Source of the DNA: Gammaproteobacteria bacterium
Lineage (GTDB): Bacteria > Pseudomonadota > Gammaproteobacteria > Burkholderiales > Thiobacillaceae
Assembly: GCA_018820745.1 (NCBI GenBank)
Contig: JAHJNP010000067.1
Location: 1 to 10,056 of the forward strand
Reading direction: 5' to 3'
Length of the DNA stretch: 10,056 nucleotides
Part shown: positions 1 through 7,618 of the stretch, piece after piece
Layout of the letters: each line of letters begins with the position of its first letter
Numbering within the stretch: position 1 is the stretch's first letter
Position numbers and translations under genes: made by a program
Notes under the pieces: model-generated
The model's database searches: none
What the model saw: the letters and a program-made list of their open reading frames with translations, nothing else
Told to the model about the DNA's origin: nothing

Positions 1-837
<837 letters not shown>

Positions 838-848
838 GGGGGGCAGGC

Positions 849-957
849 GTCGGGATTCAGGGGGCAGGGAAGGTCGCGCGATGCGCGGCTTTCCCTTTTT
901 CCACTGCATCCTGCACCTCACTCCCTGAATCCTGATCCCTGAATCCTGACCCCTGAC
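849..957. repeat. 14-bp tandem repeat with inverted copy flanking the dnaK terminator
   Basis: Two perfect tandem copies of TCCCTGAATCCTGA lie at 922-935 and 936-949, followed by a partial unit CCCCTGA at 950-956 that abuts the dnaJ start codon. The 10-base core CCCTGAATCC is present inverted at 853-862 as GGATTCAGGG, on the other side of the terminator hairpin. The dnaK-dnaJ spacer is therefore a nested palindrome: outer inverted repeats around an inner terminator stem. It resembles a short dispersed intergenic repeat, but only a genome-wide search can show whether it recurs elsewhere. Confidence 0.7.
867..900 (+). terminator. Rho-independent terminator after dnaK
   Basis: A 13-bp stem pairs 867-879 with 883-895 around a 3-base loop (GAT, 880-882). 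Two of the pairs are G-U wobbles in RNA; the rest are Watson-Crick. Five T residues follow at 896-900. The element starts 30 bases after the dnaK stop codon and ends 57 bases before dnaJ, so it should end or attenuate dnaK transcripts before they reach dnaJ. Stem length, tight loop and T-tract make this a strong candidate. Termination efficiency cannot be judged by eye. Confidence 0.8.
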
Positions 958-2079
958 ATGTCAAAACGCGACTATTACGAAGTTCTCGGCGTCGCCAAGA
1001 ACGCCTCGGACGAAGAAATCAAGAAGGCCTACCGCAGGCTGGCCATGAAGCACCACCCTGACCGCAACCCGGACGACAAGGGCGCGGAAGAGAAATTCAA
1101 GGAAGCCAAGCAGGCCTACGAAATCCTGTCCGACTCGGACAAGCGCGCCACCTACGACCAGTTCGGCCACGCCGGCATCGACCAGCAGGCCGGCATGGGC
1201 GGCGGCTATGGTGGCGGGGCGAGTGGATTTTCCGATGCCTTTTCGGATATTTTCGGCGATATTTTCGGTGGAGGCGGCGGTGGCCGCCGCGACCGCGTGT
1301 ATCGCGGTGCCGACCTGCGCTACAACCTGGAAATCGGACTGGAAGAGGCCGCGCGCGGCACCGAGACCAAGATCCGCATCCCCTCGCTGGAAGAATGCGG
1401 GGTGTGCCACGGCAGCGGCGCCAAGCCCGGCACCGCGCCAACGACCTGCACCACCTGCGGCGGGCATGGCCAGGTGCGCATCCAGCAAGGCTTCTTCTCG
1501 GTGCAGCAGACCTGCCCGCGCTGCGGCGGCACCGGCAAGATGGTGGCCGATCCCTGCACCGCCTGCCACGGCGAAGGCCGCGTCAAGAAGCACAAGACCC
1601 TGTCGGTCAAGATCCCCGCCGGGGTCGACAGCGGCGACCGCATCCGCCTCGCCGGTGAAGGCGAAGCCGGGGTCAACGGCGGCCCGGCAGGTGACCTTTT
1701 TGTGGTGATCCACCTCAAGGAGCACCCGGTATTCAAGCGCGACGGCGACGACCTGCATTGCGAAATGCCGATCAGCTTTGCCACCGCCGCACTCGGCGGC
1801 GAGGTCGAAATCCCCACCCTGGACGGCCACGCCAAGATCAAGATTCCGGCCGAAACGCAGTCGGGCAAGGTGTTCCGTCTGCGCGGCAAGGGCATCAAGG
1901 GCGTGCGCAGCCATGCGCCCGGCGATCTGCTGTGCCACATGCTGGTTGAAACGCCGGTCAACCTGAGCGAACGTCAACGCGAACTGTTGCGTGAGCTCGA
2001 AGCGCTGAGCCCGGGACGGAACAACAATCCGCGTGCACAGTCTTTCATGGACAAGGTCAAAGCGTTTTTCGTGCAGTAA
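958..2079 (+). CDS. dnaJ: Co-chaperone DnaJ (Hsp40), full-length type I
   Basis: DnaJ delivers unfolded clients to DnaK and stimulates its ATPase in the cytoplasm. The 373-residue product is close to the usual 375-380. The J domain (about 1-70) carries the essential HPD at 33-35. A Gly/Phe-rich region with [16 protein letters not shown] motifs spans about 77-109. The zinc-finger domain has four CxxCxGxG modules starting at Cys147, Cys164, Cys186 and Cys200, all complete. The C-terminal client-binding and dimerisation domains follow. The ATG at 958 is the natural start because [12 protein letters not shown] is the standard DnaJ N-terminus. No Shine-Dalgarno sequence precedes it: the upstream bases are the CCTGA-type repeat. 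It follows dnaK on the same strand, but a terminator lies between them, so part of its expression may come from readthrough or from a promoter I cannot place. Confidence 0.98.
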   Translation: MSKRDYYEVLGVAKNASDEEIKKAYRRLAMKHHPDRNPDDKGAEEKFKEAKQAYEILSDSDKRATYDQFGHAGIDQQAGMGGGYGGGASGFSDAFSDIFGDIFGGGGGGRRDRVYRGADLRYNLEIGLEEAARGTETKIRIPSLEECGVCHGSGAKPGTAPTTCTTCGGHGQVRIQQGFFSVQQTCPRCGGTGKMVADPCTACHGEGRVKKHKTLSVKIPAGVDSGDRIRLAGEGEAGVNGGPAGDLFVVIHLKEHPVFKRDGDDLHCEMPISFATAALGGEVEIPTLDGHAKIKIPAETQSGKVFRLRGKGIKGVRSHAPGDLLCHMLVETPVNLSERQRELLRELEALSPGRNNNPRAQSFMDKVKAFFVQ

Positions 2080-2089
2080 GCTCCAGGAT

Positions 2090-2113
2090 TGGCGCCTTTG
2101 ACGATCGGCGCCA
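2090..2113 (+). other. Small hairpin downstream of dnaJ
   Basis: TGGCGCC at 2090-2096 pairs perfectly with GGCGCCA at 2107-2113 across a 10-base loop. No T-tract follows, so it is not an intrinsic terminator alone. It may form an mRNA 3' structure upstream of the real terminator at 2148-2170. GGCGCC is itself palindromic and easily occurs by chance in GC-rich DNA, so its significance is modest. Confidence 0.35.
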
Positions 2114-2147
2114 GCGGGGTAATCATGTCGTGCACGGCACCCTCTGT

Positions 2148-2170
2148 TCGCGGCTGGACCGCGATTTTTT
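2148..2170 (+). terminator. Rho-independent terminator after dnaJ
   Basis: TCGCGG at 2148-2153 pairs with CCGCGA at 2159-2164 around a 5-base loop (CTGGA). Six T residues follow immediately at 2165-2170. The stem is short but GC-rich, and the U-tract is uninterrupted. It lies 68 bases after the dnaJ stop and 58 bases before the next start codon, so it should separate the chaperone transcript from the gene downstream. Confidence 0.7.
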
Positions 2171-2214
2171 CAACCTGCACTAAGCTTGACCGGTATCACC
2201 AAAACCAAACCAAC

Positions 2215-2220
2215 AGGAGG
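2215..2220 (+). promoter_or_regulatory. Strong Shine-Dalgarno sequence of the GlcG/HbpS-type gene
   Basis: A perfect AGGAGG sits eight bases upstream of the ATG at 2229, which fixes the start. It is the only full-consensus ribosome binding site noticed in this window; the other genes have weak ones or start inside overlaps. It suggests efficient, independent translation of the secreted protein. No convincing -35/-10 pair could be placed in 2171-2214. Confidence 0.8.
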
Positions 2221-2228
2221 ATAGATCC

Positions 2229-2732
2229 ATGCGCAAACCTTCACTGATCGCGGCAAGCTGCGCCGCCTTGCTTGCCTTCCCCGCAATTGCCGCAGACGTG
2301 CCCGTCATCGTCAAAATCCCCAGACTCACCGTCGAAGCATCTGGAAAAATCGCCCATGCCGCAATGGACGCCTGCCGCAAGCAGGGCATCCAGATCGGCG
2401 TCACCGTAGTCGATCGCAGCGGCGACGCCATGGCGGTGCTGCGCGACACGCTGGCGCCGAGAATCACCCTGGAGATCAGCCGGCAGAAGGCCTTCACCGC
2501 AGTCAACTTCAATGCCGCCACGTCGAGCATGGAAAACCGCTTCAGCCAGCCTTTCTCGGTCGGCAAGGTAGACGGCCTGGTGTTCTCCGCGGGCGGCATC
2601 CCGATCGAGGCCGCCGGCAACATCATCGGCGCGGTCGGCATCTCCGGCGCGGCAACCGGCGAGCAGGATGAGGCCTGTGCCCGCGCCGGCATCCAGGCGG
2701 TCCAGTTCGAACTCGAAACCGCGAACCTGTAA
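2229..2732 (+). CDS. Secreted GlcG/HbpS-type (DUF336, haem-degrading family) protein
   Basis: The 167-residue product starts with a clear Sec signal peptide: a basic MRKP, a hydrophobic core at about 6-18, and a likely cut after AIA at residue 21. This leaves a mature periplasmic or extracellular protein of about 146 residues. The body matches the GlcG/HbpS fold family (Pfam Haem_degrading): a first helix with AHAAMDACRKQG, then the strands IGVTVVDRSGDAMAVLRD, a helix with SRQKAFTAVNF, and the glycine-rich VDGLVFSAGGIPIEAAGNIIGAVGISGA near the C-terminus. Known members include the haem-binding sensor accessory protein HbpS of Streptomyces and GlcG of glycolate operons. Their roles differ, and the ligand here cannot be read from sequence. 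The gene stands alone between two terminators, with no glycolate or two-component partner in view. The family call is confident; the function is unknown. Confidence 0.85.
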   Translation: MRKPSLIAASCAALLAFPAIAADVPVIVKIPRLTVEASGKIAHAAMDACRKQGIQIGVTVVDRSGDAMAVLRDTLAPRITLEISRQKAFTAVNFNAATSSMENRFSQPFSVGKVDGLVFSAGGIPIEAAGNIIGAVGISGAATGEQDEACARAGIQAVQFELETANL

Positions 2733-2760
2733 CGCTCAGGCCGGGGAACATTTCGTGCCC

Positions 2761-2803
2761 CAAAGGGCGAACCCGAGAACCGGGTTCGCCCTTTGCAATT
2801 TTT
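2761..2803 (+). terminator. Strong rho-independent terminator after the GlcG/HbpS-type gene
   Basis: A perfect 15-bp stem pairs 2761-2775 with 2781-2795 around a 5-base loop (AGAAC). After CAA, five T residues occur at 2799-2803. It begins 28 bases past the stop codon of the secreted-protein gene. This is the longest perfect stem in the window and should act as an efficient transcript end. The next gene, tcdA, therefore needs its own promoter. Confidence 0.88.
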
Positions 2804-2819
2804 CACCCCGGGGACGCGG

Positions 2820-2825
2820 TATGAT
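2820..2825 (+). promoter_or_regulatory. Possible -10 element for tcdA
   Basis: TATGAT matches the sigma-70 -10 consensus at 5 of 6 positions and lies just after the strong terminator, 84 bases before the tcdA ATG. No good TTGACA-like -35 is found at a 16-18 base spacing; TTGCAA at 2793-2798 is too far, with a 21-base spacer, and lies in the terminator. The case rests on position and the -10 match, so it is tentative. Confidence 0.35.
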
Positions 2826-2832
2826 CCCCGTC

Positions 2833-2913
2833 ATGCCCGCCTCCTGCCTGCCTGAAGCCCTGATGTCGCCTGCTCTTTTGACGACAAGCCTTCTTCCAGG
2901 CCCCCGCCCATGA
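2833..2913 (+). CDS. Possible 26-residue leader ORF overlapping the tcdA start (speculative)
   Basis: An ATG at 2833 lies seven bases after the candidate -10 element, about where transcription would begin, so the message could be leaderless. The reading frame encodes 26 residues rich in Pro, Leu and Ala and ends with TGA at 2911-2913. It overlaps the tcdA ATG as an ATGA stop/start junction. Since tcdA has no visible Shine-Dalgarno sequence (the preceding bases are C-rich), translation of this ORF could couple into tcdA. The peptide resembles nothing I recognise, and a frame open by chance in GC-rich DNA is an equally good explanation. Confidence 0.2.
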   Translation: MPASCLPEALMSPALLTTSLLPGPRP

Positions 2914-3716
2914 CTGACCTCTTCCACAGCGAGCACGCGGTCGATTTCGAGCGGCGTTTTGGCGGTGTGCGCCGGCTCTACGGCACGGCGGCTTTCGAGC
3001 GCTATCAGCAGGCCCATGTCTGCGTCATCGGCATCGGCGGCGTCGGCGCCTGGACCGCAGAAGCGCTGGCGCGCACGGCCATCGGCCGGCTTACCCTGAT
3101 CGACCCCGACCATCTGGCCGAATCCAACATCAACCGCCAGGTCCATGCGCTGACCCACGAGCTCGGAAAATCCAAGACCCTGGCCATGACGGCGCGCATC
3201 CATGCCATCAACCCGCTATGCCGGGTGACCAGTGTGGAGGAATTCCTCACCCCCGAGAATCTCGTCGGACTGCTGGCGGACCGCTTCGACTACGTTGTGG
3301 ATGCCATCGACAGCGCCCGCGCCAAGGCCGCGCTGATCGCCCACTGCCGCCGGAACAAGATAAGACTGGTCTGCGTCGGCGCCGCCGGCGGCCAGGCCGA
3401 CCCCGGCCGGGTGCAGCTGGCCGACCTCGCCCGAACCACCGAAGATCCCCTGCTGGCCAAGGTGCGTGCGCGCCTGCGCCGCGACCATGGCTTTCCGCGC
3501 GATCCCGGGAAGAAGTTCGGCGTCGACTGCGTGTATTCCACCGAGCCCCTCACCTACCCGAGCGCTGAGGGCGGCGTGTGCTACGAACGTCCGGAGGACG
3601 CCCATCTGCACGGACTTAACTGCGCCGGCTTCGGTTCGTCGGTGTGCGTCACCGCCACCTTCGGCCTGCGGGCGGCGGCACACGTGCTCAACAGGCTGGC
3701 AGCACGAGAAAAATAA
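2910..3716 (+). CDS. tcdA: tRNA threonylcarbamoyladenosine dehydratase TcdA (CsdL)
   Basis: TcdA is an E1/ThiF-like ATP-dependent enzyme that cyclises t6A at position 37 of ANN-decoding tRNAs to ct6A. The 268-residue product has the family's usual length. Visible features are the N-terminal RFGGVRRLYG (16-25), the nucleotide-binding glycine loop GIGGVGAW (41-48), the Asp of LTLIDPD (65), and the ATP-contacting SNINRQVHAL starting at 72. It also has VVDAIDSARAKAALIAHCRRNKI, the GAAGGQADPGRVQ stretch, and the DCVYSTEPLTYP segment. The C-terminal GFGSSVCVTATFGL is also typical of the E. coli protein. These separate it from ThiF, MoeB and HesA. The ATG at 2910 gives the standard N-terminus but lacks a Shine-Dalgarno sequence. 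It follows a strong terminator and converges with tatD, with 63 bases between the stop codons. No partner such as CsdA or CsdE is adjacent. Confidence 0.95.
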   Translation: MTDLFHSEHAVDFERRFGGVRRLYGTAAFERYQQAHVCVIGIGGVGAWTAEALARTAIGRLTLIDPDHLAESNINRQVHALTHELGKSKTLAMTARIHAINPLCRVTSVEEFLTPENLVGLLADRFDYVVDAIDSARAKAALIAHCRRNKIRLVCVGAAGGQADPGRVQLADLARTTEDPLLAKVRARLRRDHGFPRDPGKKFGVDCVYSTEPLTYPSAEGGVCYERPEDAHLHGLNCAGFGSSVCVTATFGLRAAAHVLNRLAAREK

Positions 3717-3779
3717 AATAACGCCTAGTCGATCAATGCGCCCGCCCGGGCAGAACAGGACCCGCGACGAACGCCCGGT

Positions 3780-4550
3780 TCAGGGCCGCGCCGCGGCAAA
3801 CAGGCGGAAGAAGTTTTGCGTCGTGATTTCGCCCACCGCTTCGGCAGTCATCCCGCGCACCCGCGCAATTTCCTCCGCCACGTGCTTCACGAACCCCGGC
3901 TGGTTGGTCTGTCCACGATGCGGCACTGGCGCCAGATACGGCGAATCGGTCTCGATCAGCATCCGTTCCAGCGGGATGGCCGCCGCCACTTCCCGTAGCG
4001 CCTTGGCGCTCTTGAAGGTGACGATGCCGGAAAACGAGATGTAAAAGCCCAGCTCGACTGCGGCTTCCGCCACCGTCAGGCTCTCGGTAAAGCAGTGCAT
4101 CACGCCGCCCGCCTCGCCCGCCTGCTCTTCGCGCATGAGGCGCAAGGTGTCGTCGGCCGCAGAACGGGTGTGGATCACCAGGGGTTTGCGGCTGGCGCGT
4201 GCAGCGCGGATGTGGGTGCGAAAGCGTTCGCGCTGCCATTCGAGGTCGCCTGTCAGCCGGAAGTAATCCAGCCCGGTCTCACCGATCGCCACCACCTTGG
4301 GATGGTCGGCCAGCGCGACCAGTTCTTCCACCGTCGGCTCGGTGCAGTCCTCGTGGTCGGGATGCACGCCGACAGAAGCGTAGACGTTCGGGTGCGCCTC
4401 GGCCAGGCTGAGTATTTCGGGAAATTTCTCCAGCTCCACGCTGATGCACAGCGCGTGACTTACCTGGTTGGCTGCCATGAGGTCGAACACCTCGGGCAGC
4501 CTGCCGGCAAGATCGGGAAAATTGATGTGGCAGTGGGAATCGATATACAT
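3780..4550 (-). CDS. ycfH: TatD-family metal-dependent hydrolase/deoxyribonuclease
   Basis: This 256-residue protein belongs to the TatD amidohydrolase-fold family: cytoplasmic metal-dependent enzymes for which 3'-5' exonuclease or DNase activity has been shown in some members. The full metal-ligand set is visible: HxH at His6 and His8 (IDSHCHINF), Glu91 in IGETGLDY, His127 in VIHTRSA, His152 in MHCFTES, and Asp202 in ETDSPYLAP. Family signatures SVGVHPD (59-65) and PHRGQTNQP are also present. Its place after holB and pilZ matches ycfH of E. coli and the equivalent gene in pseudomonads, so it is this paralogue rather than the tatABC-linked TatD. The start at 4550 gives the standard MYIDSHCH beginning; the ribosome binding site is weak. 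A 107-base AT-rich spacer separates it from pilZ. It is the last gene of the cluster and faces tcdA. Confidence 0.93.
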   Translation of the reverse strand: MYIDSHCHINFPDLAGRLPEVFDLMAANQVSHALCISVELEKFPEILSLAEAHPNVYASVGVHPDHEDCTEPTVEELVALADHPKVVAIGETGLDYFRLTGDLEWQRERFRTHIRAARASRKPLVIHTRSAADDTLRLMREEQAGEAGGVMHCFTESLTVAEAAVELGFYISFSGIVTFKSAKALREVAAAIPLERMLIETDSPYLAPVPHRGQTNQPGFVKHVAEEIARVRGMTAEAVGEITTQNFFRLFAAARP

Positions 4551-4594
4551 GGATCAAAGACAAGGTTCGAGTTACAAGATGCAAGACCCTTGAA

Positions 4595-4631
4595 GGCGCC
4601 ATAATTTTTTAAAGAGCTCGGCGCCGCTCTT
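4595..4631. other. AT-rich, hairpin-forming spacer between pilZ and tatD
   Basis: The pilZ-tatD gap holds AAGAGC (4612-4617) and GCTCTT (4626-4631), a perfect 6-bp stem. It also holds two GGCGCC palindromes (4595-4600 and 4620-4625) that could form an alternative stem. An A/T run at 4601-4613 is conspicuous in this GC-rich DNA. Read on the minus strand, the 6-bp stem is followed only by T then A6, so a classical terminator is not supported. It could be an attenuator, an mRNA processing structure, or part of a promoter for tatD. No function is assigned. Confidence 0.35.
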
Positions 4632-4654
4632 GCCACTTGAATCTAGCACCTGTC

Positions 4655-5026
4655 CTACATGGTGTGTGTCAGGCGCACCGATTTTAACGAGCCCCCGAGC
4701 AAGCCTTCAATCTTGTGTTGTGCCGCTTTGCCGCTTTCGTTGAAGGCGAACTGCACGCCGACGCCCTGGGTGCGGCTGCCGTGCGCGCCGGCGGGCGTCA
4801 CCCACACCACCTTGCCGGATACCGGCAGCTTGGCGGGGTCATCCATCAGGGTCAGCAGCATGAACACTTCCTCGCCCATTTTGTAGCTCTTGTTGGTGGG
4901 AATGAACAACCCTCCCCCCTTGATGAAAGGCATGTAGGCCGCAAACAGTGCGGATTTTTCCTTGATCGACAGGGAGAGCACGCCAGGGCGAACTTGCGAG
5001 GTGACATCATTGACTGCTGTATTCAT
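4655..5026 (-). CDS. pilZ: Type IV pilus assembly protein PilZ
   Basis: This is the founding-type PilZ protein needed for type IV pilus biogenesis, where it works with the PilB ATPase and FimX in species that have them. The 123-residue product matches the Pseudomonas PilZ as I remember it, along most of its length: GVLSLSIKEKSALFAAYMPF (15-34), GGGLFIPTNKSYKMGEEVFMLLTLMD (37-62), SGKVVWVTP (70-78), GVGVQFAF (88-95) and the terminal THTM. It lacks the RxxxR and (D/N)xSxxG motifs used by c-di-GMP-binding PilZ domains, as expected for this subgroup, so it probably does not bind c-di-GMP itself. I chose the ATG at 5026 because GAGAGAG lies at 5033-5039, six bases upstream. A TTG at 5041, overlapping the holB stop, is a less likely start that would add five residues. 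It sits between holB and tatD, as in pseudomonads. Confidence 0.95.
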   Translation of the reverse strand: MNTAVNDVTSQVRPGVLSLSIKEKSALFAAYMPFIKGGGLFIPTNKSYKMGEEVFMLLTLMDDPAKLPVSGKVVWVTPAGAHGSRTQGVGVQFAFNESGKAAQHKIEGLLGGSLKSVRLTHTM

Positions 5027-5032
5027 ATTCAA

Positions 5033-5039
5033 CTCTCTC
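5033..5039 (-). promoter_or_regulatory. Ribosome binding site deciding the pilZ start
   Basis: On the minus strand GAGAGAG is followed by six bases and then ATG at 5026. This purine-rich stretch straddles the holB stop codon, so pilZ translation likely restarts directly after holB. It supports the ATG over the upstream TTG at 5041. Confidence 0.6.
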
Positions 5040-6024
5040 AATCAAACAGGTGCCGGTACCGAATCAACCAGGCTTCCAGCTGCAGGCTGCGATTGAGCGG
5101 ATGCAACAGCGTCCTGCCTTCGCTTGCCTGCATTCTGGCGAGCGCCAGCAACTTCGCCAGATCAGCCTCTTTCCCCAACTGCGCCAGCACTTCAGCAAAA
5201 TCGCGGTTAAACCGCACGTTGCCTTGCAACTTGACTGCCAGCAAATCGCCCAGCCATTTGTAAGCCACGTTGTGCCAGGTCCGTGTCCCGACCGTTTTCC
5301 AGCGTTCACCCAGCGTCACCGGATCGAGCTGGTCAGGGCGCGCCAGGCCTTCCAGCACGCTGCGGCGTTCATCCAGCTCGCCACTGTCGGCCCAGCGCAG
5401 CGCGTCGAGCGGCGTGCCGCCGGAGAGGGCCAGCAGGTTGCTTGCATCGTCCACACCCTGCCCTGCCAGCCACGCTGCTGCCGTCTCGGCAGCCGGGAGA
5501 CCGATGTCGAGACGGGTGCAGCGGCTGCGGATGGTCGGCAGCAGCCGGCGCGGCTGATCCGAGACCAGCACGAACACCGTATTTAACGGCGGTTCCTCAA
5601 GCACCTTTAGCAGAGCGTTGGCGGCCGCCGGATTGAGGCTGTCCGCCGGATCGACCAGCACCACCCGAAAGCCCGCCCGGTAGGTTGAAAGCTGGACAAA
5701 GTCGACCGTTTCACGCGCCTGCTCGACCTCGATGGCGGTGGCCATCCGGGTCTCGCCCTGCTTGTTGGTTTTCTCCTGCAGGGTGACGAGCCGAAAATCC
5801 GGATGCCCGCCGGTGTCGAACCAGTGGCAGGCCGGACACTGGCCGCAGGCCGTGCCATCGGTGAGCGGCGCTTCGCACAGCAGAGCCTGCGCCCACGCCC
5901 GCGCCAACTCGCCCTTGCCCACCCCGCGCGGTCCCGCCAGCAGCAAGGCCTGCGCCGGGCGGGCGCGCGTCGTCAGCAAGCGCTGCCACGCCGATTCCAG
6001 CCAGGGATAGGGCGCGCTGCTCAT
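5038..6024 (-). CDS. holB: DNA polymerase III subunit delta prime (HolB)
   Basis: Delta prime is the stator subunit of the clamp loader that places the beta clamp on primed DNA. The 328-residue product begins [16 protein letters not shown], the usual HolB start. It has a P-loop GPRGVGKG (31-38) and a four-cysteine zinc site at Cys50, Cys60, Cys63 and Cys66. A Walker-B-like VVLVDPAD (121-128), the [12 protein letters not shown] box (135-146) and the SRC motif at 167-169 follow. SRC is the arginine-finger motif that acts on ATP in the neighbouring subunit. The C-terminal collar domain follows. The reading frame stays open back to 6369, but that extension lies over tmk and has no homology. The ATG at 6024 overlaps the tmk stop as ATGA and is clearly the start. 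Unlike E. coli delta prime, whose P-loop is degenerate, this one keeps the lysine (37). Confidence 0.95.
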   Translation of the reverse strand: MSSAPYPWLESAWQRLLTTRARPAQALLLAGPRGVGKGELARAWAQALLCEAPLTDGTACGQCPACHWFDTGGHPDFRLVTLQEKTNKQGETRMATAIEVEQARETVDFVQLSTYRAGFRVVLVDPADSLNPAAANALLKVLEEPPLNTVFVLVSDQPRRLLPTIRSRCTRLDIGLPAAETAAAWLAGQGVDDASNLLALSGGTPLDALRWADSGELDERRSVLEGLARPDQLDPVTLGERWKTVGTRTWHNVAYKWLGDLLAVKLQGNVRFNRDFAEVLAQLGKEADLAKLLALARMQASEGRTLLHPLNRSLQLEAWLIRYRHLFD

Positions 6025-6632
6025 GTCAGTGTCTGCAACTGCTGGCCGATTTCGGCCTGCAGTTCGGCAATGCTGTGGCGCGCATCCAGCACGCGGATGC
6101 GCCCGGGTTCGGCCTGCGCACGATCGAGATAGGCATGGCGCACGCGGCTGAAGAAGCTGTCGGCCTCGCGCTCGAAACGGTCGGCCGCGCGCGCGGCCGA
6201 GCGACGCGCTTGCGCGACCTCCGGCGGCACGTCGAACAGCAGGGTGAGGTCGGGCTGAAAGCCGCGCTGCACCCAGGTTTCCAGCGCGGCGATGCGTTCC
6301 GTCGCGATGCCGCGCCCACCGCACTGGTAGGCGTAGCTGGCATCGGTGAAACGGTCGGACACCACCCACGCGCCGCGCGCCAGCGCTGGCAGGATCAGGC
6401 GGGCCAGGTGTTCCTGGCGCGCGGCGAACATCAGCAACAGCTCGGTGTCGGGATCCATGTGCTGATGCAACAGCAGTTCACGCAAGGTTTCGCCAAGCGG
6501 CGTGCCGCCGGGCTCGCGGGTGACGATGACCTCCCTGCCCTGCTGGCGCAGCCAGTCGGAGACGAATTCCAGATGCGTGCTTTTGCCGGCGCCGTCGACG
6601 CCTTCGAGGGTGATGAATTTGCCGGCGGTCAT
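6021..6632 (-). CDS. tmk: Thymidylate kinase
   Basis: Tmk phosphorylates dTMP to dTDP with ATP, the last specific step to dTTP. The 203-residue product has the normal length. Its P-loop is [10 protein letters not shown] (10-19), REPGG lies at 39-43, and the catalytic DR pair is at 93-94 ([13 protein letters not shown]). An arginine-rich [16 protein letters not shown], lies at 140-152. A non-basic P-loop combined with arginines in the LID is the type II (E. coli-like) arrangement. Both ends are ATGA overlaps: its start overlaps the mltG stop (6629-6632) and its stop overlaps the holB start (6021-6024). It is thus co-translated in a replication-related pair with holB. No strong Shine-Dalgarno sequence is present, consistent with translational coupling. 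Confidence 0.97.
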   Translation of the reverse strand: MTAGKFITLEGVDGAGKSTHLEFVSDWLRQQGREVIVTREPGGTPLGETLRELLLHQHMDPDTELLLMFAARQEHLARLILPALARGAWVVSDRFTDASYAYQCGGRGIATERIAALETWVQRGFQPDLTLLFDVPPEVAQARRSAARAADRFEREADSFFSRVRHAYLDRAQAEPGRIRVLDARHSIAELQAEIGQQLQTLT

Positions 6633-7618
6633 CGTTGGTAGCGGTTCACGGCGCGATTGTGTGCGTCGAGGTTGCTGGAGAACACATGGGTGCCGTCATT
6701 GCGCGACACAAAATACAGCGCATCGGTTTTGGCCGGGTTGAGCGCGGCCCGGATCGCGGCCTCGCTGGGCATCGCAATCGGCGTCGGCGGCAGCCCCGCG
6801 CGGGTATAGGTATTGTACGGGGTGTCGCGCTGCAGGTCGACGCGACGCAGGCTGCCATCGAAGCGCTCGCCCAGCCCATAGATCACGGTGGGATCGGTCT
6901 GCAGGCGCATCCCCAGCCTGAGCCGGTTGATGAACACCCCGGCGATCCGCGGGCGCTCGAACGCCGCGCCGGTTTCCTTTTCGACGATTGACGCCATGAT
7001 GAGCGCTTCGTACGGGGTACGGTAGGGCAGCCCCGGCGCACGGGTTTCCCAGGCGGCCATGAGCTTTGCCTGCTGCAGGCGGTAGGCGTGGCGCAGCACG
7101 TTGAGGTCGGACGAATGCGGCGCGAATGAGTAGGTGTCGGGAAACAGCAGGCCTTCGGGGTGGCTTTCTACGGCGCCGATCGCCTGCAGCAGTTCGGCAT
7201 CGTCCATGCCGGCACTGTCCTGTTTCAGCAGCGGCTGCGCGGCAAGGGCTGCGCGCACCTCGCGCCAGTTCCAGCCCTCGATGAACTGGACGACCGCCTG
7301 CGAAACCTCGCCACGCTCGAACTTGCCATAGAGGGCCAGCGGCGTGAGCGGCTTGTCCAGCGTGTACATACCGGCCTTGATTGCCGCGCCCTTTCCCAGC
7401 ACACGCCCAAGCAGCCAGAACACGGGCGCGTTGCCGATCACGCCTTCGCGTTCCAGCATCACGCTCAAGCTCCGCAAATGGGTGCCGGGCATCACGTTGA
7501 GGGTTTTCGGCAGGGAGTCGATGTGCAGGGGCCGGTTGCCATACCAGGCCAGCCCGCCGGCCAGCATCAGCGCAGCCAGCACGGCAAGCACGAACAGTCG
7601 CTTAATCAACGTCATCAT
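6629..7618 (-). CDS. mltG: Endolytic murein transglycosylase MltG (YceG-like)
   Basis: MltG is an inner-membrane lytic transglycosylase that cleaves nascent peptidoglycan strands and so sets glycan length. The 329-residue product has one N-terminal membrane segment (about 5-25, very hydrophobic after KR at 6-7), with the rest periplasmic. A LysM-like region covers about 38-105 ([28 protein letters not shown]). The YceG catalytic domain includes [11 protein letters not shown] (155-165) and ASIVEKETG (209-217), which holds the catalytic glutamate. It also has [41 protein letters not shown] and the C-terminal [22 protein letters not shown]. Two successive ATGs (7618 and 7615) can serve as start. 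Either lies inside the end of pabC, a 17- or 14-base overlap with no clear Shine-Dalgarno sequence. The order pabC-mltG-tmk is conserved in proteobacteria. Confidence 0.96.
   Translation of the reverse strand: MMTLIKRLFVLAVLAALMLAGGLAWYGNRPLHIDSLPKTLNVMPGTHLRSLSVMLEREGVIGNAPVFWLLGRVLGKGAAIKAGMYTLDKPLTPLALYGKFERGEVSQAVVQFIEGWNWREVRAALAAQPLLKQDSAGMDDAELLQAIGAVESHPEGLLFPDTYSFAPHSSDLNVLRHAYRLQQAKLMAAWETRAPGLPYRTPYEALIMASIVEKETGAAFERPRIAGVFINRLRLGMRLQTDPTVIYGLGERFDGSLRRVDLQRDTPYNTYTRAGLPPTPIAMPSEAAIRAALNPAKTDALYFVSRNDGTHVFSSNLDAHNRAVNRYQR

Noticed and set aside
961..1977. A 338-codon open frame on the minus strand opposite dnaJ
   Set aside because: It is a mirror of the dnaJ codons in GC-rich DNA, composed mostly of Ala, Gly, Val and Arg, with no recognisable domain. 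dnaJ itself is unambiguous. Similar long antisense frames opposite dnaK, tcdA, tatD, tmk, mltG and pabB were rejected for the same reason.
2229..2291. Cys11 of the GlcG/HbpS-type protein as a lipoprotein lipobox
   Set aside because: The preceding residues (AAS) lack the Leu-type -3 residue, and the cysteine sits in the middle of the hydrophobic core. The AIA site at 19-21 is a better signal peptidase I site.
3717..3779. GC-rich palindromic bases between tcdA and tatD as a shared terminator
   Set aside because: Short CCCGGGC-type pairing exists but no T-tract follows on either strand, so a bidirectional terminator is not supported.
6025..6369. N-terminal extension of the holB frame
   Set aside because: The frame is open upstream but lies entirely inside tmk, is arginine-rich with no homology, and the normal HolB N-terminus starts at the ATG overlapping the tmk stop.
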